Positions 36,893 through 44,193 of a stretch of DNA of 64,000 nucleotides are shown here, piece after piece. Below the pieces are notes generated by a model. The model was not told where the DNA came from. It saw nothing but the letters and a program-made list of their open reading frames with translations, and did not search any database. The first letter of the stretch is position 1. Each line of letters opens with the position of its first letter. The position numbers were made by a program, and so were the translations under genes. The DNA is taken from NCBI RefSeq assembly GCF_009192945.1, contig NZ_NSET01000026.1, forward strand, positions 1 to 64,000, read 5' to 3'. This stretch comes from Xanthomonas maliensis (GTDB taxonomy: Bacteria > Pseudomonadota > Gammaproteobacteria > Xanthomonadales > Xanthomonadaceae).

Positions 36893-37981
36893 ATGAGCGT
36901 AGCCGCGCAGTTCGAGATCGAGTTCCTGCAGTACCTGGACGCCGACGGCCGCTTGGTCCGCGACGACCTGCCGGCGGACGCCGCCAACCCGCAGCAGTTG
37001 CTGGCGCTGTTCAAGCGCATGCTGCTGGTGCGCACCTTCGACAGCAAGGCGGTGGCGCTGCAGCGCACCGGCAAGCTGGGCACCTACGCCTCCTGCCTGG
37101 GCCATGAAGCCACCCACGTCGGCATTGGCGCCTCGATGCGCAACGGCGACGTGTTCGCCCCCAGCTATCGCGAATACGGCACCATGTTCGAGCGCGGCGT
37201 GCGTCCGCGCGACGTGCTGCTGTACTGGGGTGGCGACGAGCGTGGCAGCGACTATCCGCGCGACAGTGCCGCCGCCATCGACTTCCCGATCTGCGTGCCG
37301 ATCTCCACCCAGTGCCTGCACGCGGCCGGGGCGGCGCTGGCGTTCAAGCTGCAGGGCAAGCCGCAGATCGCGGTCGCTTCCTGCGGCGACGGTGGCAGCT
37401 CCAAGACCGACTTCTACGCGGCGCTCAACTCGGCCGGCGCCTACCAGCTGCCGCTGATCCTGTGCGTGATCAACAACGGCTGGGCGATCTCGGTGCCGCG
37501 TGCGGCACAGACCGGCGCCCAGACCCTGGCGCAAAAGGGCCTGGCGGGCGGCCTGCACTGCGTGCAGGTGGACGGCAACGATCTGATCGCCGTGCTCGAA
37601 GCGATGCGTCAGGCCCGCAGCCGGGCGCTCGCTGGCGACGGCGGCACCGTGATCGAGTTCCTGACCTACCGTCTGTCCGACCACACCACCGCCGACGATG
37701 CGCGCCGCTACCGCGGCGAGGACGAGGTCAAGCAGGCCTGGGCGCGCGAGCCGCTGCTGCGGCTGCGCCAGTACCTGACCGCGCAAGGTCTGTGGGATGC
37801 CGACCAGGAAGAGGCCTGGAAGACCGAGTGCGCCGCGCGCGTGGACGAGGAAGTCAACGCCTACCTCAACACGCCGGTGCAACCGGTCGAGGCCATGTTC
37901 GACCACCTCTACGCCGACCCGCCGGCCGAACTGCTCGCCCAGCGCGCCGATGCCATTGCCCTGGAGGCCCGCCATGGATGA
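36893..37981 (+). CDS. 2-oxo acid dehydrogenase E1 component, alpha subunit
   Basis: Thiamine-diphosphate subunit (362 residues) of a heterotetrameric E1. The ThDP motif is SCGDGGSSKTDFYAAL followed by ILCVINNGWAIS (GDG..NN). SYREYGTMFERG and the phosphorylation-loop-like YRLSDHTTADDARRYR are typical. The alpha2beta2 layout fits branched-chain 2-oxo acid or pyruvate dehydrogenase; sequence alone does not settle which. It heads the operon E1a-E1b-SH3-E2. No E3 gene follows, so lipoamide dehydrogenase must come from elsewhere. Confidence 0.92.
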   Translation: MSVAAQFEIEFLQYLDADGRLVRDDLPADAANPQQLLALFKRMLLVRTFDSKAVALQRTGKLGTYASCLGHEATHVGIGASMRNGDVFAPSYREYGTMFERGVRPRDVLLYWGGDERGSDYPRDSAAAIDFPICVPISTQCLHAAGAALAFKLQGKPQIAVASCGDGGSSKTDFYAALNSAGAYQLPLILCVINNGWAISVPRAAQTGAQTLAQKGLAGGLHCVQVDGNDLIAVLEAMRQARSRALAGDGGTVIEFLTYRLSDHTTADDARRYRGEDEVKQAWAREPLLRLRQYLTAQGLWDADQEEAWKTECAARVDEEVNAYLNTPVQPVEAMFDHLYADPPAELLAQRADAIALEARHG

Positions 37982-39044
37982 GCTCAACCACGCCCACGTC
38001 GCTGTCTCGCAGCAGGCCAGTGCTCCCTACAACGCTGCAGCCACGCGCGGAGACACGCCGATGAGTGCACCCATTACCTTGATCGAAGCGATCACCCAGG
38101 CGCTGGCCTGGGAACTGGAGCATGACCCGTCGGTGCTGGTGCTGGGCGAGGACGTCGGCGTCAACGGCGGCGTGTTCCGCGCCACCGCCGGCTTGCAGCA
38201 ACGCTTCGGCAGCGAGCGAGTGCTCGACACCCCGTTGGACGAGACCACCATCGCCGGGCTCAGCGTGGGCCTGGCCGCGCAAGGCATGAAGCCGGTGGCC
38301 GAGGCGCAGTTCGACGGCTTCGTCTATCCGATGGTCGATCACCTGATCTGCCATGCCGCACGCCTGCGCAATCGCACCCGCAGTCGCCTGCACTGCCCGC
38401 TGGTGCTGCGCGTGCCGTGGGGCGGCGGCATCCGCGCACCGGAACATCACAGCGAAGCCAACGAGGCCATCTTCACCAACGTGCCCGGCCTGCGCGTGGT
38501 GCTGCCGTCGTCGCCGCAGCGCGCCTACGGCCTGCTGCTGGCCGCCATCCGCGACCCGGATCCGGTGATCTACATGGAGCCCAAGCGCATCTATCGCCAG
38601 TACAAGGAAGTCGTCGCCAACGATGGCGAAGCGCTGCCGCTGGATGTCTGCTTCGTGCTGCGCGACGGCACCGACGTCTCCCTGGTGGCCTGGGGGGCGC
38701 AGGTCAAGGAAGCGCTGGAAGCGGCCGACAAACTGGCCGGCGAAGGCATCAGCGCCGAAGTGATCGACGTCGCCACGCTGCGTCCGCTGGATTTCGACAC
38801 CATTGCCGAATCGGTGGCCAAGACCGGCCGCTGCGTGATCGTGCAGGAAGCCCCGCGTACCGCTGGATTCGGCGCGGAAATCGCCGCGCGTCTGGCCGAG
38901 CAGTCGATGTACGACCTGCTGGCACCAGTCGAACGCGTCACCGGCTATGACACCCATATCCCGCTGTTCCGGCTGGAAATGAAGTACCTGCCGAGCGTGG
39001 AGCGCATCGTCACCGCCGCCCGGCGCGCCGTGGCTGCCGGCTGA
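37974..39044 (+). CDS. 2-oxo acid dehydrogenase E1 component, beta subunit
   Basis: 356 residues from the ATG at 37974, which follows GGAGG by 6 bases and overlaps the E1 alpha stop by 8. An alternative ATG at 38061 gives 327 residues starting MSAPITLIEAITQAL, the usual family length; the 29-residue extension is hydrophilic. Key segments include GEDVGVNGGVFRATAGLQQRFG, ETTIAGLSVGLAAQGMKPV and APEHHSEANEAIF. It supplies half of each active site and the E2-binding surface. Confidence 0.9.
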   Translation: MDELNHAHVAVSQQASAPYNAAATRGDTPMSAPITLIEAITQALAWELEHDPSVLVLGEDVGVNGGVFRATAGLQQRFGSERVLDTPLDETTIAGLSVGLAAQGMKPVAEAQFDGFVYPMVDHLICHAARLRNRTRSRLHCPLVLRVPWGGGIRAPEHHSEANEAIFTNVPGLRVVLPSSPQRAYGLLLAAIRDPDPVIYMEPKRIYRQYKEVVANDGEALPLDVCFVLRDGTDVSLVAWGAQVKEALEAADKLAGEGISAEVIDVATLRPLDFDTIAESVAKTGRCVIVQEAPRTAGFGAEIAARLAEQSMYDLLAPVERVTGYDTHIPLFRLEMKYLPSVERIVTAARRAVAAG

Positions 39045-39045
39045 C

Positions 39046-39414
39046 ATGCGCGCCCGTTTGCTCTGCGAGCATCGCGCCGCCTACGCCAACCCGGTGCGCT
39101 TTCGCGCCGGGCAACACGTCAGCGTCGGCGTGCGCGATGAGGAATGGCCAGCATTTGCCTGGGTCACTACCGACGATGGCCGTGCCGGCTGGGCACCGCT
39201 GGCCTGGCTACGTCCGCTGGGCGATGGTGTAGCCGAAGCGCTGCACGATTACGACGCACGCGAACTCGATGCCGAGATGGGCGAGAGCGTGCTGCTGCAT
39301 CACGAACATGGTGGCTGGTGGTGGTCCGAACGCGCCGATGGCGCGCAGGGCTGGCTACCGGCGGCCGATCTGGAACTCCTCGAAGACACCACACCGCCGT
39401 TGTCGGCGGCGTAA
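39046..39414 (+). CDS. Tandem SH3-domain protein in the dehydrogenase operon
   Basis: 122 residues, no signal peptide. The second half (about 63-110) has an SH3 pattern: EALHDYDARELDAEMGESV, then GWWWSE, GAQGWLPAADL, matching the ALYDY..GWW..GW.P framework of eukaryotic-type SH3. The first half (about 1-58) repeats it weakly, ending GRAGWAPLAWL. The gene starts one base after the E1 beta stop and ends 11 bases before E2. It is therefore co-translated with the complex and may bind the Pro-rich linker of E2. That role is inferred. Confidence 0.8.
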   Translation: MRARLLCEHRAAYANPVRFRAGQHVSVGVRDEEWPAFAWVTTDDGRAGWAPLAWLRPLGDGVAEALHDYDARELDAEMGESVLLHHEHGGWWWSERADGAQGWLPAADLELLEDTTPPLSAA

Positions 39415-39425
39415 GAGAATCTGCC

Positions 39426-40964
39426 ATGAGCGAAAGCAAGACGTTTCATCTGCCCGACCTGGGCGAAGGCCTGCCGGATGCCACCATCGTCGAGTGGTTC
39501 GTCAAGGAAGGCGACAACGTGCGCCTGGACGAGCCGCTGGTCTCGATGGAGACGGCCAAGGCCGTGGTCGACGTGCCCTCGCCGTTCTCCGGCACCGTGG
39601 TCAAGCTGGCTGGCGCGGCCGGCGATGTGATCGTGACCGGCGCCATGCTGGCGCAGTTCGCGCTGGATGCCTCGCAGCCGCAGCGCGCCGACGGCCAGGA
39701 CACGGGGCACGGTCATGGCCATGCCGCCGCGCAGGCGTCTACGCCGAGCACCGGCCAGAGCGCGGCCGGCCCCACCGCACGCGTGGTCGCTTCCGATAAT
39801 GGTGGCGAAATCGCCGATGCGCACGCCGGCGCCGATGCAGCGGGCGAACGCGACGACGCCGGTACCGTGGTCGGGGCCATGCAGACCTCCAACACCGTGC
39901 AGAGCGAGCAAGCCATTGCCGTCGGCGGCGTGCGCGCCATGCCGGTCGTGCGCGCGCTGGCGCGCAAGCTGCACGTGGACCTGGCACAGGTGCGCGCCAC
40001 CGGCCCAGACGGCACGGTCACGCTGGCCGATGTGAAGCAGGCCGCCGCCGCGGGCACCGCGCGGCCCTCACCCGGCGCGCAGGGCGCGCCGATCTCTCCC
40101 GCAGCCGGGAGAGGTGGTCCGATTCCTGCACGCGAGCGGGGTCCGATCAGTGAAGGCGGGGGAGCCAATGGGCTCGCTGCCGACGGCAGCGATCGGCCGG
40201 CAACGGCGACCCTTCTGTCGCCTGCGGGAGAAGCTGCCCGCAGGGCGGATGAGGGCAACACCGCCCGCTCCACGCTCTCTGCCAGCGGCAGGCCAGTGCG
40301 CACCCAGCCGCCGGGCGTCGCGGTCAAGGGCCAGCCCGAGCAGCTCAAGGGCGTGCGCCGCAACATGGCGCGGGTGATGGCCGACGCCCATCGCAAGGTG
40401 GTGCCCACCACCCTCAACGACGATGCCGACATCCACGCCTGGCAACCGGGCAACGACGTCACCGTGCGGCTGGTGCGCGCGATCGTGCGGGCCTGCCAGG
40501 CGGTACCGGCGCTCAATGCCTGGTTCGATGGCGATGCGCTCAGCCGTACCCTGCATTCGCAGGTCGATGTCGGTATTGCGGTGGACACCGACGAGGGACT
40601 GTTCGTGCCGGCCTTGCGCAACGCCGACATGCTCGATGCGCATGGCATCCGCGAGAGCGTCAATCGTCTGCGCCAGCAGGTGGAACAACGCAGCATCGCG
40701 CCCTCCGAACTCAGCGGCTACACCATCTCGCTGTCGAACTTCGGCATGTTCGCCGGGCGCTATGCCACGCCGGTGGTGGTGCCGCCGTGCGTGGCGATCG
40801 TCGCCGCCGGCCGTGCGCGCTACCAGCTCACCCCGGTGATGGGCGGCGTGGAAACCCACAAGGTGATCCCGTTGTCACTAACCTTCGACCACCGCGCCGC
40901 CACCGGCGGTGAAGCGGCGCGCTTCCTGCGCGCGTTGATCGACGATCTGGCGCTGGCCCACTGA
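39426..40964 (+). CDS. 2-oxo acid dehydrogenase E2 component (dihydrolipoyl acyltransferase)
   Basis: 512 residues. N-terminal lipoyl domain with Lys45 in SMETAKAVVD. The peripheral-subunit-binding domain lies at about 170-206 (AMPVVRALARKLHVDLAQVR) and the catalytic domain from about 308. His489 is in TFDHRAATGGEAARF, where many E2 have HRxxDG; here Thr493 replaces Asp. Residues 213-288 form a low-complexity linker whose DNA holds two perfect 8-bp hairpins and reads like an in-frame intergenic-repeat insertion. It carries acyl groups between E1 and CoA. Confidence 0.93.
   Translation: MSESKTFHLPDLGEGLPDATIVEWFVKEGDNVRLDEPLVSMETAKAVVDVPSPFSGTVVKLAGAAGDVIVTGAMLAQFALDASQPQRADGQDTGHGHGHAAAQASTPSTGQSAAGPTARVVASDNGGEIADAHAGADAAGERDDAGTVVGAMQTSNTVQSEQAIAVGGVRAMPVVRALARKLHVDLAQVRATGPDGTVTLADVKQAAAAGTARPSPGAQGAPISPAAGRGGPIPARERGPISEGGGANGLAADGSDRPATATLLSPAGEAARRADEGNTARSTLSASGRPVRTQPPGVAVKGQPEQLKGVRRNMARVMADAHRKVVPTTLNDDADIHAWQPGNDVTVRLVRAIVRACQAVPALNAWFDGDALSRTLHSQVDVGIAVDTDEGLFVPALRNADMLDAHGIRESVNRLRQQVEQRSIAPSELSGYTISLSNFGMFAGRYATPVVVPPCVAIVAAGRARYQLTPVMGGVETHKVIPLSLTFDHRAATGGEAARFLRALIDDLALAH
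40062..40289 (+). repeat. Hairpin-bearing repeat-like segment inside the E2 gene
   Basis: Two palindromes lie in the linker-coding DNA: CTCTCCCG-CAGC-CGGGAGAG (40094-40113) and CCTGCGGG-AGAAGCTG-CCCGCAGG (40221-40244). The encoded residues (SPGAQGAPISPAAGRGGPIP and following) lack domain character. The segment keeps the frame, length about 228 bases. CTCTCCCGC..GGGAGAG hairpins are familiar as intergenic repeats in Xanthomonas. Exact borders cannot be set without a homologue lacking the segment. Confidence 0.5.
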
Positions 40965-41091
40965 GCGTCTGCGCGGTGGGCCTTGTCGGCTCGCCGCGCT
41001 GCCGCAGGGCCTGACGGCGACCAGCGAACAGGCATCGGCACGAACGCCGCCGCAGGCAGCGCCGCCGCGCAAAGACGCGGATAATCCCCGC

Positions 41092-42366
41092 ATGTCTTTC
41101 GCCTCCCTCTCGCTGTCGCCGCAACTACAGCCCTCGTTCGAGACCGCGCTCGCCCGCGCCGGTGTGCACGCGCCTACCGCCATCCAGGTCGCGATGATTC
41201 CGCCGATGCTGGCCGGCCGCGACCTGATCGCCACCGCACAGACCGGTTCGGGCAAGACCCTGGCGTACGCCTTGCCACTGCTGCAGCAGCGTGTCCAGGC
41301 GCCGGAACAGGCGCCACGCGTGCTGGGCGGACTGATTCTGGTGCCGACGCGCGAGTTGGTCGCACAGGTCGCGCAGACCTTGCTGCCGTTGGCCGCCGCA
41401 TTGCCGCGCCGGCTGAAGATCGTCGCCGCTACCGGCGGTGAGGCGATCAATCCGCAACTGATGGCCTTGCGCGGTGGCGCGGACATCGTCATCGCCACCC
41501 CGGGGCGGTTGCTGGACCTGGTGGCGCACAATGCGTTGCGCCTGTCGCAGGTCAGCACACTGATCTTGGACGAGGCCGATCGTCTGCTAGACCTGGGCTT
41601 TGGCGCCGAGCTCGATCGCATCTTCGGCCTGCTGCCGGCGCAGCGGCAAAGCGTGCTGGTCTCGGCCACCTTCCCACCCGCCATCGCGATGCTGGCCAAG
41701 CGCCGTCTGCGCGACCCGCTGCGTCTCACCATCGAGGCCGCACCGGCGCAGGCGCCGGCGATCGCCCAACGCGCCATTGCCGTGGATGCCGGCCGCCGCA
41801 CGCAATTGCTGCGGCAGCTCCTGCAAAGCGAGCAATGGCCGCAGGTGTTGGTCTTCGTCGCCAGTCGCCATAGCGCCGAGACCGTGGCCGACAAACTCGC
41901 CAAGGCCGGCGTTGCCGCCCTGCCGCTGCACGGCGAGTTGAGCCAGGGCCGTCGCACGCGCACGCTGCAAGCCTTCAAACACGCCGAAGCGCGGGTACTG
42001 GTGGCCACCGACCTGGCCGCACGCGGGATCGACATCGTGGCGCTGCCGGCCATCGTCAATTACGACCTGCCGCGCTCCACGGTCGACTACACCCATCGCA
42101 TCGGCCGCACCGCGCGCGCCGGCGCCACTGGCGTGGCCATCAGTTTCGTCACCGCAGAAGGCCAGCCGCAGTGGCGGCTGATCGAAAAGCGTCAGGGCCG
42201 ACGTGTTCCCAGCGAGGTGCTGACCGGGTTCGAGCCGACGCCGCTGCCGGCCTCGGCGACCGGCACGGCGGGACCATCAGACGGCAACGGCGGCATCAAG
42301 GGCAAGCGCCCCAACAAGAAGGACAAGCTGCGCGCCGCCGCGCAGGCGGCAAGCAAGACCGAGTGA
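41092..42366 (+). CDS. DEAD-box ATP-dependent RNA helicase (RhlE-like)
   Basis: 424 residues with all core motifs in order: ATAQTGSGKT (I), PTRELVAQV (Ia), TPGRLLDL (Ib), DEAD (II), SATFP (III), HGELSQGRRTRTL (IV region), ATDLAARGID (V) and HRIGRTARAG (VI). The C-terminal tail is short and Lys-rich (GKRPNKKDKLRAAAQAASK), as in RhlE. It should remodel RNA in ribosome assembly or decay. Transcribed alone after the E2 gene. Confidence 0.92.
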   Translation: MSFASLSLSPQLQPSFETALARAGVHAPTAIQVAMIPPMLAGRDLIATAQTGSGKTLAYALPLLQQRVQAPEQAPRVLGGLILVPTRELVAQVAQTLLPLAAALPRRLKIVAATGGEAINPQLMALRGGADIVIATPGRLLDLVAHNALRLSQVSTLILDEADRLLDLGFGAELDRIFGLLPAQRQSVLVSATFPPAIAMLAKRRLRDPLRLTIEAAPAQAPAIAQRAIAVDAGRRTQLLRQLLQSEQWPQVLVFVASRHSAETVADKLAKAGVAALPLHGELSQGRRTRTLQAFKHAEARVLVATDLAARGIDIVALPAIVNYDLPRSTVDYTHRIGRTARAGATGVAISFVTAEGQPQWRLIEKRQGRRVPSEVLTGFEPTPLPASATGTAGPSDGNGGIKGKRPNKKDKLRAAAQAASKTE

Positions 42367-42435
42367 CCCAGGCGCCGCGGCCCGACGCCAACGGGCTGCA
42401 GCCGATGACGGCTCCACGCCCTGCGCGCATGCCGC

Positions 42436-42460
42436 ACACCGATGATCGCGGCATCGGTGT
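42436..42460 (+). terminator. Stem-loop downstream of the DEAD-box gene
   Basis: ACACCGATG-ATCGCGG-CATCGGTGT is a perfect 9-bp stem. Flanking GCATGCCGC and GCGGCGGTATGC extend it imperfectly. It begins 70 bases after the helicase stop and lacks a T-tract. A 3'-end role is possible. Confidence 0.4.
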
Positions 42461-42628
42461 CGCGGTGCGGCGGTATGCCGCAGCCAAGCCTGCACAAGGA
42501 CGGTCCAATTCCTGGCGCAATCCCTGCAAAGGGCATCAATAGCGGTCGCATCACCGGGCTGTGCAGCGAAGACAGCGCAGGGCCGGCGCGCGGCGCGGAC
42601 GCGCCTGCGATCGCAGCTCACCTGCGCT

Positions 42629-42899
42629 AGAGCGTGTGATGCACGTTGAGATGAGATGCGTTGGCCGTCAGCGGTGCGGAGCGGGTGCTGGGTGGCGCCG
42701 GCTTGGCTGGCCGCCGAGGCACGCCGCGCGGCGCACGCTCCGTGCCGCTGACGGCCAACCCTCCGGGAAGCGCCCTGTTGCGCGCCGAGACCGCGTTGCG
42801 CGCCTTGCCCAGGCGGCCACAGCCTGGGCTGCAACGCACGCCTTGTCTCGACGCGCCGCACGACGCGTCGCACTCACCTCAACGTGCATCACACGCTCT
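42629..42899. mobile_element. 271-bp MITE-like element with 22-bp perfect terminal inverted repeats
   Basis: The ends AGAGCGTGTGATGCACGTTG.. (42629-42650) and their exact complement (42878-42899) match over 22 bases. Inside, TTGGCCGTCAGCGG (from 42661) and its complement near 42740-42765 form a second inverted pair, and a central arm pair flanks CCCAGGC..GCCTGGG. The element can fold almost end to end. It has no coding capacity and no obvious target-site duplication. A 16-base copy of its end lies at 18362. It ends 7 bases before the DUF6172 stop codon. Confidence 0.75.
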
Positions 42900-42906
42900 G
42901 AGGAAC

Positions 42907-43233
42907 TCAGTCCTGGTCGAAGTCCAGTGCGTCGTGACCGGCGCCGCCGCCACGCGGACCGCGCGTGCCCGGCTTGCGCAGGATTTCCACGAAAAACTGG
43001 CTGCCGCCCTCGGCGGCCAGCGCGGTGACCGCGCGGATCAATTCGGCCGGCGGCAAGGGCGCAGCGCTGGCTTCGTCCACGCCAAAGCGCACGTCGAAGT
43101 CCCAGTAATCGGCATCGGCAGGCAATTCCTTGCGTCGCTCGCGGCGGATGTATTTACGGATATCGTGCTTGCTGGCTTCCAGCACGCGATCGCGGTTCTT
43201 GCCTTCGGGGTTCAGCTGGTAGGTCTTGCGCAT
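42907..43233 (-). CDS. DUF6172 family protein
   Basis: 108-residue soluble basic protein starting MRKTYQLNPEGKNRDRVLEA, with KHDIRKYIRRERRKELP and DYWDFDVRFG, which I recognise as the DUF6172 pattern. The C-terminal tail is Gly/Asp-rich. Function is unknown. The MITE-like element lies directly downstream. Confidence 0.75.
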   Translation of the reverse strand: MRKTYQLNPEGKNRDRVLEASKHDIRKYIRRERRKELPADADYWDFDVRFGVDEASAAPLPPAELIRAVTALAAEGGSQFFVEILRKPGTRGPRGGGAGHDALDFDQD

Positions 43234-43558
43234 GGCGACATCATTGGGAACTGGCCTCCCATTGTGAGGCCAGCCGGTCGCCAGCGACAGTCGGCAGCGC
43301 CCTGACCGAGAGCAGCGTGGCTGCTCGGGCCTGCGCGCTCAGGCCTGCTGTTCACCTCGGCCTCCAGGACGGTACGGAGCCGCACGTCGGCGCAGGCACG
43401 CCGCGGAACAGCATCGGCTCACAGCGCACCCCGGGCTCCCGCTCGCGCCAGCGTTCGCGCGAACAGGGCTGCACGCCCATCGATGACGGAACGCGCCCTG
43501 GTGGCAATGCCGAAGCAAGGCGCGCTGACGGCCTCGCTGCGGCATTGCCTGACAGGCG
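43234..43558. other. Intergenic region virK to DUF6172
   Basis: 325 bases between two minus-strand genes. I see no gene, no T-tailed terminator after virK and no convincing promoter for the DUF6172 gene. Confidence 0.5.
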
Positions 43559-43990
43559 TCAATCGGCGTGGAAACGGATGCCCTGGTTGATCGCGCACTG
43601 GTAAGCCAGCACCGGGCCACGCGGCTGCAGCGCCGGCAGGTCGTACATGTAGGTGGTGAAGCGCACGCTGCCATCGGGGCGCAGCTGATAGCGCATGAAC
43701 TGCTGGATCGGCTTGCCATCATTGGCGACAGTGAAGTGCGAATCGGAGAACGCCAACGTGCCGTCTTCGGTGAGACGGTAGGCGTCGATACGCAGGCCGC
43801 CACGGGTCTGGGTGGCCGGCGTACCGGTTTCCGGGGTGCAGCGGCCAAGCTCGATGCTCACGCTGACGCCGTAGCCGGAGTCCAGCGCAGAAAGGACCTC
43901 GGCGCGGGTGTTGAGGGTTTCGCTGGCCCAGGCGGGCAGTGCGCATGCGCACAGCGCGCCGATCAAGCTGAGGGATGCAGAACGGAACAT
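43559..43990 (-). CDS. virK: VirK-family secreted protein
   Basis: 143 residues with a signal peptide (MFRSASLSLIGALCACALPAWA). The mature protein follows the VirK family (first seen in the Agrobacterium vir regulon): LNTRAEVLSALDSGYGVSVS, TRGGLRIDAYRLTEDGTLAFSDSHFTV, IQQFMRYQLRPDGSVRFTTY and the terminal YQCAINQGIRFH. Two Cys residues may form a disulfide. Xanthomonas VirK proteins are linked to virulence regulation, but the activity is unknown. The ATG at 43990 was chosen over one 4 codons upstream because the signal peptide then starts normally. Confidence 0.85.
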   Translation of the reverse strand: MFRSASLSLIGALCACALPAWASETLNTRAEVLSALDSGYGVSVSIELGRCTPETGTPATQTRGGLRIDAYRLTEDGTLAFSDSHFTVANDGKPIQQFMRYQLRPDGSVRFTTYMYDLPALQPRGPVLAYQCAINQGIRFHAD

Positions 43991-44004
43991 GCGGGGCTCC
44001 AATG

Positions 44005-44073
44005 CGGACAGGGGAATGAAGCGGCCTGGACTCTAGAGGATCCAGGCGGCACAACATGACTTATTCCTGTCCG
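44005..44073 (-). other. Nested inverted repeats in the virK upstream region
   Basis: An outer pair CGGACAGG (44005-44012) and CCTGTCCG (44066-44073) encloses an inner pair GCCTGGA (44024-44030) and TCCAGGC (44041-44047) around CTCTAGAGGA. Together they would fold the virK leader into a long stem starting 15 bases before the ATG. It may be regulatory; no RNA family is recognised. Confidence 0.35.
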
Positions 44074-44193
44074 TCGCTTCGAGCTGCGCTACGCATCACG
44101 CTGCATCGTTGCGCCCGGTGGCAGCGCGCGATCCGCGACGGCCCGCACTTGCTATACCCCTGCGCTCAGACATTGCGCGACCACGCACACGCG

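Larger units (their letters stand above)
42367..42906. other. Non-coding region after the helicase, carrying a MITE-like element
   Basis: 540 bases without a supported gene. The first part holds a 9-bp hairpin (42436-42460) with longer imperfect flanking arms. The second part is the 271-bp inverted-repeat element at 42629-42899. The several short frames here are shadows of its palindromes. Confidence 0.7.

Noticed and set aside
42600-42910. Target-site duplication around the MITE-like element
   Set aside because: Flanks GCGCT and GAGGA do not match. Either no duplication was made or it has decayed.
43991-44193. HrpX PIP-box upstream of virK
   Set aside because: No TTCGC-N15-TTCGC or close variant was found in the virK upstream region on the coding strand.
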